A DNA stretch of 64,000 nucleotides from Halobacteriales archaeon QS_6_64_34 (GCA_003020925.1 PXRT01000015.1:1-64000); one strand, 5' to 3'; shown: positions 39,548 through 49,650, counted from the first letter of the stretch. Made by a program: numbers and translations. Notes: generated from the letters alone by a model not told the origin.

Positions 39548-40710
39548 TCTTTCACCTCCAGGACGTGGACAGTGGTAGAGGCGACGGTGCCGCCGGCGTT
39601 GTGCGCGACGCCGACGCTGCCTTCGGGGACGGCGTCGGCTCGCGGGTGTGACCCATCGAGCACCCAGGCGATGGTGGCCAGCTGGGCGACGCCGGTCGCG
39701 CCGACGGGGTGGCCCTTAGCTTTCAGCCCGCCCGAGAGGTTGACTGGCAGGTCGCCGTGACGGCTCGTCGTCCCCTCGGCCGCAGCGTCGATACCCTCGC
39801 CGACGTCGAACAGCCCGAGGGACTCGATAGCGAGCACCTCGGCGATGGTAAAGCAGTCGTGGACCTCAGCGACGTCGACGTCGCCGGCCTCGATACCGGC
39901 GTCGGCGTAGGCCTCGTCGGCGGCCTTGTCAGCGGCGGGCGTGCGGGCGAGGTGGGGCCGGTCCTGTAGCGCGAGGTTGTCGCCGCCCTGGCCGGTGCCA
40001 GAAATCGCGACCGGCGCGTCGAGGTCGTGTTCGGCGGCGTACCCCTCGGTCGTCAGCACCGCTGCGGCGGCGCCGTCGGTGATGGGACAGGAGTCGTACA
40101 GCCCCAGCGGGGAGGCGATGGTCGGGGCCTCGAGGGCGTCCTCGAGGGTGATTTCCTTCTGAATCTGGGCGTGTTCGTTGACCAGCGCGTGCTCGTGGTT
40201 CTTGACGGCGATGTGGGCGAGGTCCTCGTGGGAGCCGCCGTACTCCGCGAAGTAGGCCCGCGCCATCAGCGCGTAGGCCCCGGGGAAGGTCATCCCGGCA
40301 CGGATTTCATAGAGGTCGTCCGCGGCGATGGCCAGCGCGTCCGTCGCCGCCGCCGTACCGATGTTGGTCATCCGCTCGGCACCGCCGACGATGATAACCT
40401 CCGCTTCGCCGTTGTGCAGCGTCTTGACGGCTTCGCGTACTGCAGCCCCGGCGGAGGCGCAGGCAGCCTCCAGTCGCGTGGCCGGCGCGTCGACGCCGAT
40501 AGCCTCCGCCATCAGCGGCCCCTGATGGCCCTGGTGTTCGGCGAGTTCGCCCATGAAATTCCCGTAGTACAGTGCGTCGACGTCGTCGGGGTCGACACCC
40601 GACTGGTCTAGGGCTTCGAGCCCGGCCTCGGCGAAGAGGTCACGGCCGGTCCGCTCGGGGTGTTTCCCGAACTGCGTGACGCCAGCCCCGGCGATACGTG
40701 GGTCCGTCAT
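39544..40710 (-). CDS. Thiolase-family acetyl-CoA acyltransferase
   Basis: 388 residues. Non-decarboxylating thiolase that joins or splits acyl-CoA units. The active-site Cys lies in TRLEAACASAGAAVREAVKT; His is in VAEVHDCFTIAEVLAIESLG and the C-terminal block is NLSGGLKAKGHPVGATGVAQ. As in other archaeal SCP-x-type thiolases, the DUF35 protein follows and overlaps it. Acetoacetyl-CoA formation for isoprenoids or beta-oxidation are both possible. Confidence 0.92.
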   Translation of the reverse strand: MTDPRIAGAGVTQFGKHPERTGRDLFAEAGLEALDQSGVDPDDVDALYYGNFMGELAEHQGHQGPLMAEAIGVDAPATRLEAACASAGAAVREAVKTLHNGEAEVIIVGGAERMTNIGTAAATDALAIAADDLYEIRAGMTFPGAYALMARAYFAEYGGSHEDLAHIAVKNHEHALVNEHAQIQKEITLEDALEAPTIASPLGLYDSCPITDGAAAAVLTTEGYAAEHDLDAPVAISGTGQGGDNLALQDRPHLARTPAADKAADEAYADAGIEAGDVDVAEVHDCFTIAEVLAIESLGLFDVGEGIDAAAEGTTSRHGDLPVNLSGGLKAKGHPVGATGVAQLATIAWVLDGSHPRADAVPEGSVGVAHNAGGTVASTTVHVLEVKE

Positions 40711-40818
40711 TATCTCGTCGTGCGGTCTGAGTAGTTAAATGCTTGCCGCCGATAGGGGTTTTTGCCACGGTTTCTCGTGGGCAAAACCGCAAGACGGCAC
40801 GGCAGTCGGTAGCGAACT

Positions 40819-41016
40819 CTACTCCACGATTTCCGCGATGCGGCGCGGTTCGCCCGACAGCGACGGGTCCGGTTCGACTATCTGGAGCACCTCGTGGTCG
40901 GTCACGTCGGGGTAGGACTTCTGGACGGCGTCCTCGATGAGCGATTTCTCCAGTCTGAACTCCGTCCCGTCGTAGACGACATCGACGCCTTGGTCATCGA
41001 ACGAGAGAACAGTCAT
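40819..41016 (-). CDS. Conserved haloarchaeal small protein (DUF5800-like)
   Basis: 65 residues, MTVLSFDDQGVDVVYDGTEF through SYPDVTDHEVLQIVEPDPSL to a stop after RRIAEIVE. The acidic, compact sequence and its phrase YPDVTDHEVL agree with a short family recurrent in haloarchaea (by pattern, DUF5800). No function is known. The neighbours are the thiolase gene and the bactofilin-like gene, neither obviously related. Confidence 0.72.
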   Translation of the reverse strand: MTVLSFDDQGVDVVYDGTEFRLEKSLIEDAVQKSYPDVTDHEVLQIVEPDPSLSGEPRRIAEIVE

Positions 41017-41181
41017 GGGTAGCTCTAGGTGATGTTCGGATAAAAGCGTACTCGCTTGCAGGGGGGTTCACACGCGGATTGGCCTCGTTCGCTTACCGAC
41101 CCGCACACGCGTCAGACACATGTCAGACGCCCGTCGTGCACGTCCTCAGGCTTTAAGACGGTCGAACCGCGTATTGAGCGT

Positions 41182-42231
41182 GTGCAACTCGGCTCCGACC
41201 CGCTCTCCGAACTCGCGATTCCCGACGGGACGACTGTCGAGGAACACGACCTCGTGACGGACGGAGACGTCGTGGTCGGCGGCCAGAGCACCGTGGAGTT
41301 CGGCGTTCGCGGCCGGTCGGTCATCGCGGACGAGCGCGTCCGCTTTGGCGGCCACATCGAGGCCGAAGGCGACTGCCGGCTCGACATGTGGTGTGACGTG
41401 GCCGACAACGTGCTGGTCGGCGAAGACGCCTATATCGGTGAGCGCGTCCACATCGGCGGCGAACTGCGCGTCGCGGGCGACCTCGACATCGGAGACGACG
41501 TCGACATCGAGGACGGCTTCGAGGCCAACGGCTGGATTGTCATTCGGAACCCGATGCCCACCATCGTCTTCCTCTTTGTCTATCTCTCGCAACTCCTTCG
41601 TATCGGCGAGGACGAGGCCGCAGAGGAAGTGCTCTCGGAGATGCTCGGCGAGGACGACGAGTACGAGCCGCTGTTGATACCCCGGGGCGCCAGCGTCTCG
41701 GACGACGCCTGGCGGGTGTCGACGCCCGCCGTCGTCGGCGACGACTGTCGGCTACACGGCAACGTTCGCGCGGAGACGATGGAAATCGGTCGGGACAACG
41801 TGGTCTTTGGCAGCCTCCGCGCGCGCGGCGACATCGTACTGGGCCGGGGCAGCGAGATAAAAGGCGACGTGACGACCCGCAACGGGGACGTCCAAATCGG
41901 GCCCGGCGTCAAAGTGTGGGGCGACATCTCCGCCGAAACCGTTGCCCTCCACGAGAACGCCACTATCGACGGGATGATTCGCGCGGGCGAGGAGATGCGG
42001 ATGCATACCGACGAGGTGCTCTCCCGCCCCGACGAGGACGCCGAGGCGATGGCCGAGATGGCCGGCAAACTCGGTGGGGACGGAGGGTCGACGGAACAAG
42101 CCAACACTGACACTACGGAGATGGACCACACTGCGGACAGCGACTTCACCGCCGAGAGCGAGGAACCTGCCGACGGGGCCGAGACGCCGACCCCTGCGGG
42201 CAACGACACCGAGACGCCCACCGACGAGTAA
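41182..42231 (+). CDS. Bactofilin-like polymer-forming protein
   Basis: 349 residues from a GTG (VQLGSDPLSELAIPDGTTVE). Two stretches of short hydrophobic beta repeats, about residues 20-120 and 175-290 (for example VVFGSLRARGDIVLGRGSEI then KGDVTTRNGDVQIGPGVKVW), give a right-handed beta-solenoid of the bactofilin/polymer-forming cytoskeletal type. They are joined by a hydrophobic patch PTIVFLFVYLSQLLRIG that may contact the membrane. The C-terminal 60 residues are an acidic Thr/Glu/Asp-rich tail. A role in cell shape is possible; archaeal evidence is thin. Confidence 0.78.
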   Translation: MQLGSDPLSELAIPDGTTVEEHDLVTDGDVVVGGQSTVEFGVRGRSVIADERVRFGGHIEAEGDCRLDMWCDVADNVLVGEDAYIGERVHIGGELRVAGDLDIGDDVDIEDGFEANGWIVIRNPMPTIVFLFVYLSQLLRIGEDEAAEEVLSEMLGEDDEYEPLLIPRGASVSDDAWRVSTPAVVGDDCRLHGNVRAETMEIGRDNVVFGSLRARGDIVLGRGSEIKGDVTTRNGDVQIGPGVKVWGDISAETVALHENATIDGMIRAGEEMRMHTDEVLSRPDEDAEAMAEMAGKLGGDGGSTEQANTDTTEMDHTADSDFTAESEEPADGAETPTPAGNDTETPTDE

Positions 42232-42282
42232 CACCGGCCGGAGACCGAAACCCCCTTTTTATCACCTACGGTAGCGACTGCC

Positions 42283-43461
42283 ATGCTAACCCTCGCGCTG
42301 GCCGGCAAACCCAACGCCGGGAAGTCGACGTTCTACACGGCTGCGACCATGGCCGACGTGGACGTCGGGAACTACCCCTTTACGACCATCGACGCCAACC
42401 GCGGCGTGAGCCACGTTCGCACGGACTGTCCCTGTCTGGACCGGGACGAACGCTGTGGCGGTGACAACTGCCGTGACGGGAAACGGTACGTCCCAGTCGA
42501 ACTCATCGACGTGGCCGGCCTCGTCCCGGGCGCTCACGAGGGCCGCGGACTGGGCAACCAGTTTCTCGACGAACTCACGAACGCCGACGTCATCCTGAAC
42601 GTCGTCGACGCCGCCGGCGGGACCGACGCCGAGGGCGAACCCGTCGAGGTCGGCGAACACGACCCCGTCGAGGACGTGAACTTCATCGAAGAGGAGATGG
42701 ACCTCTGGCTCGCGAGTATCGTGGACCGCAACTGGGAGTCAATCGAGCGCCAGTCCCGCTCGCCGGATTTCGCCCTCGATGAGTCACTGGTGGACCTGCT
42801 GGCCGGTGTCGGCGCGAGCGAACTCGACGTGGCCCGCACGCTGCGGTCACTGGAGTACCCCGAGGACCCCATCGCCTGGACCGACGAGGACCGCAAGACC
42901 CTGGCCCGCGAGATACGCGAGCGCACGAAACCAATCGTCGTCGTGGCCAACAAGGCCGATATCGCGCCCGAGGGGAACGTCGAACGGCTGCGCGAGGCCG
43001 CCGATATCGTGGTCCCCGCGACCGCCGACGGCGAACTCGCACTCCGGAACGCCGCCCAGGCCGGTATCGTCGACTACGACCCCGGCGACGCCGACTTCGA
43101 CATCGTCGGCGACGTCAGCGACCAGCAACGGAAGGGGCTGGCCCGAATTCGTGAGGTGATGGCAGACCACGGCGGGACCGGCGTCCAGGCCGCCATGGAC
43201 ACCGCCGTCTACGACCTACTCGACCACATCACCGCCTACCCCGTCCAGAACGATACGCGGTGGACCGACGGCCAGGGCAACGTCCTCCCGGACGCCCACC
43301 TGCTGCCACGGGGCTCGACGCCCACGGACCTCGCCTACGCCGTCCACTCCGACATCGGCGACGGCTACACCCACGCTGTCGACGCTCGCGCGGAGCGTCG
43401 CGTCAGCGACGAGGCGGAGCTGGAAGAGGGCGCCGTCATCAAGATTGTCTCCGACGAATAA
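42283..43461 (+). CDS. OBG/YchF-like GTP-binding protein with TGS domain
   Basis: 392 residues. G domain motifs: ALAGKPNAGKSTFYTAATMA (P-loop), PFTTIDANRG (switch I), ELIDVAGLVPGAHEGRGLGNQFL (D-x-x-G), and VVVANKADIAPEGN (N-K-x-D). An insert with cysteines CPCLDRDERCGGDNC sits after switch I, and a TGS domain ends the protein (AVHSDIGDGYTHAVDARAERR). Archaeal YchF-type proteins bind ribosomes; the precise role is unclear. The start is 51 bp after the bactofilin-like gene. Confidence 0.92.
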   Translation: MLTLALAGKPNAGKSTFYTAATMADVDVGNYPFTTIDANRGVSHVRTDCPCLDRDERCGGDNCRDGKRYVPVELIDVAGLVPGAHEGRGLGNQFLDELTNADVILNVVDAAGGTDAEGEPVEVGEHDPVEDVNFIEEEMDLWLASIVDRNWESIERQSRSPDFALDESLVDLLAGVGASELDVARTLRSLEYPEDPIAWTDEDRKTLAREIRERTKPIVVVANKADIAPEGNVERLREAADIVVPATADGELALRNAAQAGIVDYDPGDADFDIVGDVSDQQRKGLARIREVMADHGGTGVQAAMDTAVYDLLDHITAYPVQNDTRWTDGQGNVLPDAHLLPRGSTPTDLAYAVHSDIGDGYTHAVDARAERRVSDEAELEEGAVIKIVSDE

Positions 43462-43520
43462 GCCAGGAGAGAGTGAACGCCGTGGTATTGCGCCTGTTCA
43501 GTATATAGCATCCTCGTCGG

Positions 43521-44822
43521 TCAGAGCCGACGCACGTCCAGTCCGGCCTCGTGCCAGGACTCGTCGGTGAGGCCGCGAGCGTCGACGACCACGTTGTCGT
43601 CCATCCGCTCGGCCACGGTGTCGGGGTTTAGCTCGGTGAACTCGTCGTGGTCGGTCATGAACACCACCGCGTCGGCCCCGTCGAGGGCGGCCGATTCACT
43701 CCAGAGTTCGACCCCGGCCTCGTCGACGTGTGGGTCGTGGACGCGCACGTCGATTGTGGACTCGCCGCCGTCGGTGGCGACTTTCGCGGTCGGTTCGTCG
43801 ACCGCCTCGATGAACCGCTTGGCCGGGCTGTTGCGGGTGTCGGCGACGTTGCCCTTGTAAGCCAGCCCGAAGACGGCCACCTGTGTCTTGGCGAGGTCGC
43901 CCAGCCCGTCTTCGAGGAGGTCCCAGACGTAGTCGACCATCCCGTCGTTGACCGCCCGGGCCCGTTCGATGAGGTCGACGTGGTCCGAGTGCTCTCCGAG
44001 ATACAGCGGGTCGACCGGGAGGCAGTGCCCGCCCACCCCCGGCCCCGGGTGGAGGATGTCGACCCGGGGGTGTTCGTTGGCGAGTTCGAAGGCCGGTCGG
44101 GGGACGACGCCGTGGTCGCGGGCCACCTTCGCGAGTTCGTTGGCGATGGCGATGTTTGCGTCGCGGTGGGTGTTCTGGGCGAGTTTGGCGAACTCCGCCG
44201 TCGCGGCGTCGGGCGCGGTGTGGACGTCGCCGTTGATGACTCCTGTGAAGAGGTCGTGGGCGGCGGCGGTGGCCTCGTCGTCGAGGCCACCGACGATGCG
44301 GTCGTTGTTCCGGAGTTCGTCGAGTATCGACCCCGGCAGTACGGTCTCGGGACAGAACGCGAGGTTGAACGTCTCCCGCAGGAGGCCGCCGTTGCGTTCG
44401 AGCGTCTCCCCGACGACGTTCGCGGTGGTTCCCGGCGGCACCGTCGACTCGACGATGACGGTGTCGTCCGGCCGGAGCTTCGAAGCGATGCCCTCGGCGG
44501 CGGCCTGCACGTACGAGAGGTCGGCCGCGCCCCGCTCGTGGTCGAACGGCGTCGGGACACAGATGAGGTGGTAATCGCTCTCTATCGGGCGCTCGCGGAG
44601 GTGAAGCGCGTCGGTGCCGAGTACGCGGTCGACGTAGTCGTTGAGGTCGGACTCCCGGAAGTCCGCGCCCTCGGTCCGGAGCCGCTCGAGTTTGTCGGGC
44701 TGGGTGTCGATACCGTAGACGGTGTGGCCGTTGTTGGCAAACAGCGCCGCCGTCGGCAGGCCGACGTAGCCGAGTCCGTGGACGGAGACGGTCGAGTTAC
44801 CGTCGCCCGAGACCGTCGTCAT
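43521..44822 (-). CDS. wecC: UDP-N-acetyl-D-mannosamine dehydrogenase
   Basis: 433 residues. Nucleotide-sugar dehydrogenase that oxidises UDP-ManNAc to UDP-ManNAcA with two NAD. The N-terminal Rossmann motif VHGLGYVGLPTAALFANNGH, the block VIVESTVPPGTTANVVGETL, the central AEFAKLAQNTHRDANIAIANE, and the catalytic Cys in GPGVGGHCLPVDPLYL are present. Its start overlaps the wecB stop by 4 bp, so both steps of UDP-ManNAcA synthesis come from one transcript. Confidence 0.93.
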   Translation of the reverse strand: MTTVSGDGNSTVSVHGLGYVGLPTAALFANNGHTVYGIDTQPDKLERLRTEGADFRESDLNDYVDRVLGTDALHLRERPIESDYHLICVPTPFDHERGAADLSYVQAAAEGIASKLRPDDTVIVESTVPPGTTANVVGETLERNGGLLRETFNLAFCPETVLPGSILDELRNNDRIVGGLDDEATAAAHDLFTGVINGDVHTAPDAATAEFAKLAQNTHRDANIAIANELAKVARDHGVVPRPAFELANEHPRVDILHPGPGVGGHCLPVDPLYLGEHSDHVDLIERARAVNDGMVDYVWDLLEDGLGDLAKTQVAVFGLAYKGNVADTRNSPAKRFIEAVDEPTAKVATDGGESTIDVRVHDPHVDEAGVELWSESAALDGADAVVFMTDHDEFTELNPDTVAERMDDNVVVDARGLTDESWHEAGLDVRRL

Positions 44823-45931
44823 ACCGGAACCTCCCCCGACACGGCCGTCACGTCGACCCCGAGCGTCTCGAGGATGCGCTCGGCAGCGTGGCCGTCGCCG
44901 AAGGGGGAGTCCCAGTCGTTGGGGCCCTGGCGAACCTCGGTCGCGGCCTGGCCGATGCTTTCGGGGGTCGGCTCGGCGAGTACGTTCGACCCCACGGCCA
45001 CGGTCTCGGGTCGCTCCGTGCTCTCCCGAATCGTCACGCAGGGCGTCCCGAGGACGCAGGCCTCCTCCTGGACGCCGCCCGAATCGGTAAAGACCACCTC
45101 GGCCTCGCTCTCCAGCCGGAGGAAATCGAGGAAGTTCAGCGGCTCGATACAGTCGACCGCGTCGGGGACGTCGAGGTCGAAATCGTCGATTTTTTCGCGT
45201 GAGCGCGGGTGGACCGGATATACGACCGGCAGCCCCCGCTCGTCTGCGTACCGGGCGACCCCATCGAGCAGCCCCTGGAACCGCTCGGGGTCGTCGACGT
45301 TCCCGGGCCGGTGGGCGGTCACCAGGGCGAAGGGCGCCCCCCGGAGGTCCAGCTCGGCGAGCACGTCGCTCTTCTTGCGGGCCAGTACATCGTGTTGCCT
45401 GACGGCGTCGACGACGGTGTTGCCGGTCACCTCGATTCGGCGGTCGGGAAGCGCTTCGGTCCGGAGCTGGTCGCCCGCCTCGTCGGTGGGCGCAAAGAGG
45501 TAGTCGGCGGCGTGGTCGACGAGCACCCGGTTTATCTCCTCGGGCATCTCCCGGTTGAAGCTCCGGAGGCCGGCCTCGACGTGGGCCAGGGTCACGTCGC
45601 GCTTGCTCGCGACGATACCGCCCGCAAACGCCGAGTTCGTATCGCCCTGGACGACGACGACGTCCGGGGACTCCCGGTCGAACACCTCGCCGAGTCGGGT
45701 CACCATCTCGCCCGTCTGGGCCGCGTGGTCGCCCGAACCGACTTCGAGGTTGTACTCGGGAGCGGCCAGTTCCAGGTCGTCGAAGAAGACCCCGTCCAGG
45801 CGCTCGGAGTAGTGCTGGCCCGTATGCACCACGCTATAGTCGGCGCCGGCGCGGTCACAGGCTCTGATTATCGGCGCGAGTTTGACGATTTCAGGACGCG
45901 TTCCGAGCACGAAGACGATTCGGGGCGTCAT
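44819..45931 (-). CDS. wecB: UDP-N-acetylglucosamine 2-epimerase
   Basis: 370 residues. Converts UDP-GlcNAc to UDP-ManNAc in the cytoplasm. The GT-B fold signatures are FVLGTRPEIVKLAPIIRACD, VVHTGQHYSERLDGVFFDDL, VVVQGDTNSAFAGGIVAS, LAHVEAGLRSFNREMPEEIN, and VFTDSGGVQEEACVLGTPCV. Glu/Asp/His active residues are thus in place. It leads the wecB-wecC operon of the glycan locus. Confidence 0.95.
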   Translation of the reverse strand: MTPRIVFVLGTRPEIVKLAPIIRACDRAGADYSVVHTGQHYSERLDGVFFDDLELAAPEYNLEVGSGDHAAQTGEMVTRLGEVFDRESPDVVVVQGDTNSAFAGGIVASKRDVTLAHVEAGLRSFNREMPEEINRVLVDHAADYLFAPTDEAGDQLRTEALPDRRIEVTGNTVVDAVRQHDVLARKKSDVLAELDLRGAPFALVTAHRPGNVDDPERFQGLLDGVARYADERGLPVVYPVHPRSREKIDDFDLDVPDAVDCIEPLNFLDFLRLESEAEVVFTDSGGVQEEACVLGTPCVTIRESTERPETVAVGSNVLAEPTPESIGQAATEVRQGPNDWDSPFGDGHAAERILETLGVDVTAVSGEVPV

Positions 45932-46141
45932 GGGAGAACCAACCGCTCCTTTGTCTATTTGTAATGCACTCTATAGCCCAACCACGCGACGGCCGGTAGC
46001 GTCTGTGTCACTTCGGAGGTGTAGTATCCGGTGTCTTCTTTCGCTACAGGGAGGATATTGGACGCTACCGCCGGGTTGCAGTGAGCGCCGACCGACAAGC
46101 GAGAGAGGAGTACTAGCTCCATACCAACTGTGACAAAGCGG

Positions 46142-47074
46142 TCACTTACGGCTCGGCTGTAGCCGGCCAAGGGCCAGGGCGGCCCCCACCAGTCCGCTGC
46201 CGGTCAACAGCAGCGCCGTGACGAGCACCGGCACGAACGCGGACAGCAGAGTCAGCCCCGCGACCGACAGGCGCGTAAGCAAGACCCCGAAGAAGAGACA
46301 GATTGAGCCGGGAATAGCGAGCACTCGACCCGGTCGGTCCGAGAGGACCCGACCGAAGATGTTGGAGACGAGAACAGTGCCGTGGACGACGGGGTTGTGT
46401 GTGTTGGCTTCCTCGACGTCGTAGGTCACGTCCACCGGCGTCTCGATGAGGCTGTAGTCCTCGTCGGCGGCGTGAAACAGGATGTCGAGGCTGGCGTCCA
46501 TCCCGTCGCTCAGGTCGGCCCGGCAGGCGAGCAGTTCGATGGCGTCGGCGTTGTAGGCCCGGAACCCGCTCTGGGTGTCGGCCACGCGGTCCGAGGAGTA
46601 GCCAAGCGACAGCGCGGCGCCGGTGAGGCCGTTGATGACGGAGAGCCCGGCCCGCCGGTACAGCGGCATGTCCGTCGCCGCGTCTTCGACGAACCGGCTC
46701 CCGATAACGATATCGCCGCCGGTGTCGCGCTGCGTGGCGACGAGGTCCAGCGCGTCCGCCGGGTCGTGTTGGCCGTCGGCGTCGATGACGACGAGGTGGT
46801 CCACGCCGTGCTCGTGTGCGGCCGAGAACAGCGTCCCCAGCGCGGCCCCGTAGCCACAGTTGGCGTCGTGCTGAAGCACCGTGGCACCGGCGGCGGCGGC
46901 TACCGACGCTGTCCGGTCGTCGCTCCCGTCGTCGACCACCAGCACGTCCACCACTGAGCCTGACGCGGCGCGCACGACGTCACCGACGGTGTCGGCCTCG
47001 TTGTACGCGGGAATACCGATGACCACGTCACTCGTCAACCGGTGTTCGGTCGGATTGGAGGCTATTGTACTCAT
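46142..47074 (-). CDS. GT2 glycosyltransferase, dolichol-phosphate mannosyltransferase-like
   Basis: 310 residues. The catalytic domain (about residues 18-240) shows VVIGIPAYNEADTVGDVVRA, VLVVDDGSDDRTASVAAAAG, LVVIDADGQHDPADALDLVA (D-x-D type) and GFRAYNADAIELLACRADLS. Two C-terminal helices (VLAIPGSICLFFGVLLTRLS and LLSAFVPVLVTALLLTGSGL) place it at the membrane. Enzymes like this charge dolichol phosphate with a sugar for surface glycans such as AglD/AglJ-type N-glycosylation. Its substrate is not shown. Confidence 0.88.
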   Translation of the reverse strand: MSTIASNPTEHRLTSDVVIGIPAYNEADTVGDVVRAASGSVVDVLVVDDGSDDRTASVAAAAGATVLQHDANCGYGAALGTLFSAAHEHGVDHLVVIDADGQHDPADALDLVATQRDTGGDIVIGSRFVEDAATDMPLYRRAGLSVINGLTGAALSLGYSSDRVADTQSGFRAYNADAIELLACRADLSDGMDASLDILFHAADEDYSLIETPVDVTYDVEEANTHNPVVHGTVLVSNIFGRVLSDRPGRVLAIPGSICLFFGVLLTRLSVAGLTLLSAFVPVLVTALLLTGSGLVGAALALGRLQPSRK

Positions 47075-47369
47075 GGCAGTTTGCGTAGCGACCGACGGCG
47101 CGGTCGTACCAAAACTGACAATTCAGTAGGACATTGTTACAGGCTTCCTGTGGCCAGACCGGCACTGCCTGACGAGCGGCGGGCTGACCGACGGGGCTCG
47201 CTAATCGAGTTAGTTGGCCACGAACCACGCGCCTCGCAGCCGCTTCGGGGAGACGACAGGGAGCGACTCCAACACGACGGAGACACCGCGCGGAACGCTG
47301 TATACAAGCACGGATTACTCAGAAACTAGTCGGACAGAGCGGCCGAGGAAACCGGTGGCGCGTCTCGTC

Positions 47370-48143
47370 TCAGACGCTCTCGTCCGTGGGACCATCAAGC
47401 GGTCCGGCCTCGCTGTCCCCGGCGAGATAGTCGACGGAGCCACGGGCCATCCCGGCGAGGGTTACGACCTGCCCGAGTGCCCGGAACGCCGTCGCCGTGG
47501 GTGTGGGGCCGGTGTAGTGGCTCGGGATAAGCGCGAACCGGGCCACTTGGCGGGGAACGCTTTCACCCCGGATGCGGTGGTACGGGATGGCCTCGCGCCC
47601 GTGCCGGTACTGCTTTTCGAGAAAGCCACCCAGCGACTCGGCGAAGGGGTGGTCGACGACGAGGTCGGGACAGTACCAGACGTCGTAGTTCGCACACAGT
47701 CGGTCGACGAGTTCGGCCTCCTCGTGGCCGTAGGGGAGTCGCTCGTCGAACCCGCCGATGTCGTCGATGACCTCGCGACGGACCGCCATGTTACAGCCGA
47801 CGACGGTCTCGGTGAGGTGACCCGTCTCGCCCTGGTCGTACTGCGTGGAGAGAGAGCGCAACATCGGTGCGCCCGTGTCGCGAATCCGGCCGGTCACGGC
47901 GGGATGCTCGTCGAGCAGCGCGGAGACGCGCTGAAAGTAGTCCCCCCGGGGAACGGAGTCGTCGTCGAGGAATACCAGTTTGTCCGCCGTCGCCTCGCGG
48001 ATGCCCGCATTGCGGGCCGCCGAGGCGCCGTCGTCGTCCCGGACGATGAGTTCGGCCTCGACGGGCGACGCCCCGAGTCTCGACTCCCACCCGAAGGTCC
48101 TGTCGGCGTCGAGCGTCGGGATGATGATAGCGATATCCGGCAT
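47370..48143 (-). CDS. GT2 glycosyltransferase
   Basis: 257 residues from MPDIAIIIPTLDADRTFGWE. The N-terminus IAIIIPTLDADRTF, ELIVRDDDGASAARNAGIRE (acceptor loop with A-R-N), and LVFLDDDSVPRGDYFQRVSA (D-x-D) are GT-A family features; VIDDIGGFDERLPYGHEEAE carries the ED-type motif. It has no membrane helix. Substrate unknown; part of the glycan locus. The frame to 48236 includes a non-conserved leader. Confidence 0.85.
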   Translation of the reverse strand: MPDIAIIIPTLDADRTFGWESRLGASPVEAELIVRDDDGASAARNAGIREATADKLVFLDDDSVPRGDYFQRVSALLDEHPAVTGRIRDTGAPMLRSLSTQYDQGETGHLTETVVGCNMAVRREVIDDIGGFDERLPYGHEEAELVDRLCANYDVWYCPDLVVDHPFAESLGGFLEKQYRHGREAIPYHRIRGESVPRQVARFALIPSHYTGPTPTATAFRALGQVVTLAGMARGSVDYLAGDSEAGPLDGPTDESV

Positions 48144-48295
48144 AGGGGACCCACCACAGCCCCGACGTTTGGTTAGACAGTGCCTGTGGGCGCCGACCGA
48201 CAGTGACGACCCCGTCCGGAGACGGCAGTCAAACACTGTCTCGGCCGTAGTAAGCGTATACTAATCTGTATATTCCGTGTCGCACCGACCGAAAG

Positions 48296-49435
48296 ATGGG
48301 ATACGATATCGGATTTATCGGCACGGGGGCGGACCCGGACGACCCGGACCAGGACGGTTTCGCAATGGCCTACCGGCACGCGGCGGGCTACGAAGCGCTC
48401 GAGAACTGCCGACTGACGGCGTGTGCGGACATCGTCCGCGAGAACGCCGAGCGGTTCGCCACCGAGTACGGCATCGAACACGTCTACGAACAGTCCGAGC
48501 GGATGCTCGCGGAGACCCAGCCCGACATCGTCAGCGTCTGTGTCCCCCCGGGCATCCACGCCGACATCGTCATCGACTGTGCCGAGACGAGCGTCCCCGA
48601 CGCCATCCACTGCGAGAAGCCGATGGCCAAAACCTGGGGCGACTGCCGGGAGATGGTCGAGGTCTGTGAACGCAACGGCGTCCAGCTGAGTTTCAACCAT
48701 CAGAAGCGCTTTGCCGGGCCGGTTCGGGAGGCCAAGCGACGGCTCGACGACGGCGCTATCGGCGACCTCGAACGGGTCGAGTTCAGCGAGGAACACCTCT
48801 ATGACACCGGCACCCACGTCTTCGATATCTGTTCGTATATGACCGACGGCGAACCCGTCGAGTGGGTGATGGGCCAGGTGGATTACCGCGAGGAGAACGT
48901 CTGGTTTGGCGCCCACAATGAGAACCACGGGCTGACGACCTGGACCTACGAGGACGGGACCCGAGGGCTGGCGATGACCGGCGAGGGAAGCGACTACGTT
49001 GACTGTTATCTGCGCCTGCGCGGGAGCGACGGCTGCATCGAGGTCGAACCGACCGACGGTCCCGCGCTACGGCTCCGCCGGGGGAGCGGCTGGGAGCGCG
49101 TCGACACGAACCGCGAGGGCATTCACGGGACGTCGCCGAGCCGTCTCGGACGGGTGCGAAATCGGCTCGTGGAGCGACTCCCCTTCGTGACGAGCGACGA
49201 CGGGCCGCAGGCGACCTACACCGAGCGGGCCATCGCCGAGGTGGTCGGGGCCCTGGAGGCCGGCCGACCCCCCGAAATCGGCGGCCGCGCTGCGCTGCGG
49301 TCGACCGAACTCATCTTCGCCAGTTGGGAGTCCGCGCGGCGCCGCGCCCGCATCGACCTGCCCCTGGACATCGACGACAACCCGCTGGAGAGCATGGTCG
49401 AGAGCGGGAAGCTCACCCCCCGGACAGCCGAGTGA
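48296..49435 (+). CDS. Gfo/Idh/MocA-family sugar oxidoreductase
   Basis: 379 residues. N-terminal Rossmann domain (IGFIGTGADPDDPDQDGF, an unusual long loop after the G-x-G-x) and VSVCVPPGIHADIVIDCAET, with the family motif IHCEKPMAKTWGD (E-K-P). The second domain contains LSFNHQKRFAGPVREAKRRL and FSEEHLYDTGTHVFDICSYM (the D-x-x-x-H active site region). The substrate is probably a sugar or nucleotide sugar of the glycan locus. Promoter-like sequence (taagcgtatactaatctg) precedes the start. Confidence 0.88.
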   Translation: MGYDIGFIGTGADPDDPDQDGFAMAYRHAAGYEALENCRLTACADIVRENAERFATEYGIEHVYEQSERMLAETQPDIVSVCVPPGIHADIVIDCAETSVPDAIHCEKPMAKTWGDCREMVEVCERNGVQLSFNHQKRFAGPVREAKRRLDDGAIGDLERVEFSEEHLYDTGTHVFDICSYMTDGEPVEWVMGQVDYREENVWFGAHNENHGLTTWTYEDGTRGLAMTGEGSDYVDCYLRLRGSDGCIEVEPTDGPALRLRRGSGWERVDTNREGIHGTSPSRLGRVRNRLVERLPFVTSDDGPQATYTERAIAEVVGALEAGRPPEIGGRAALRSTELIFASWESARRRARIDLPLDIDDNPLESMVESGKLTPRTAE

Positions 49436-49650
49436 TAGCCACCGAAATTGCGGGGTGATAGTAGCTTACCGGGCCCGTGGCGCCGAGCTGTCATTCTAGT
49501 CGGTAGCGCGCTGCAGTCTTGTTGGACCGTATGTGTCAGTTAAATTCTCCATTCTGGTAACTAACTGAGTGTAGACGGAGAGTAGTCGGTATTGACTCAT
49601 GCACTTCTGGTAGTGAAACGTCTGCAGAACATCTGTAGTCTGCAACAATC

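Noticed and set aside
43647..45503. 618-residue open frame opposite wecC and wecB
   Set aside because: Pure antisense shadow; both wec genes on the reverse strand have full family motifs.
47075..47369. Gap between two GT2 genes, examined for a small gene or remnant
   Set aside because: Short forward frames have no conserved character or promoter; no function supported.
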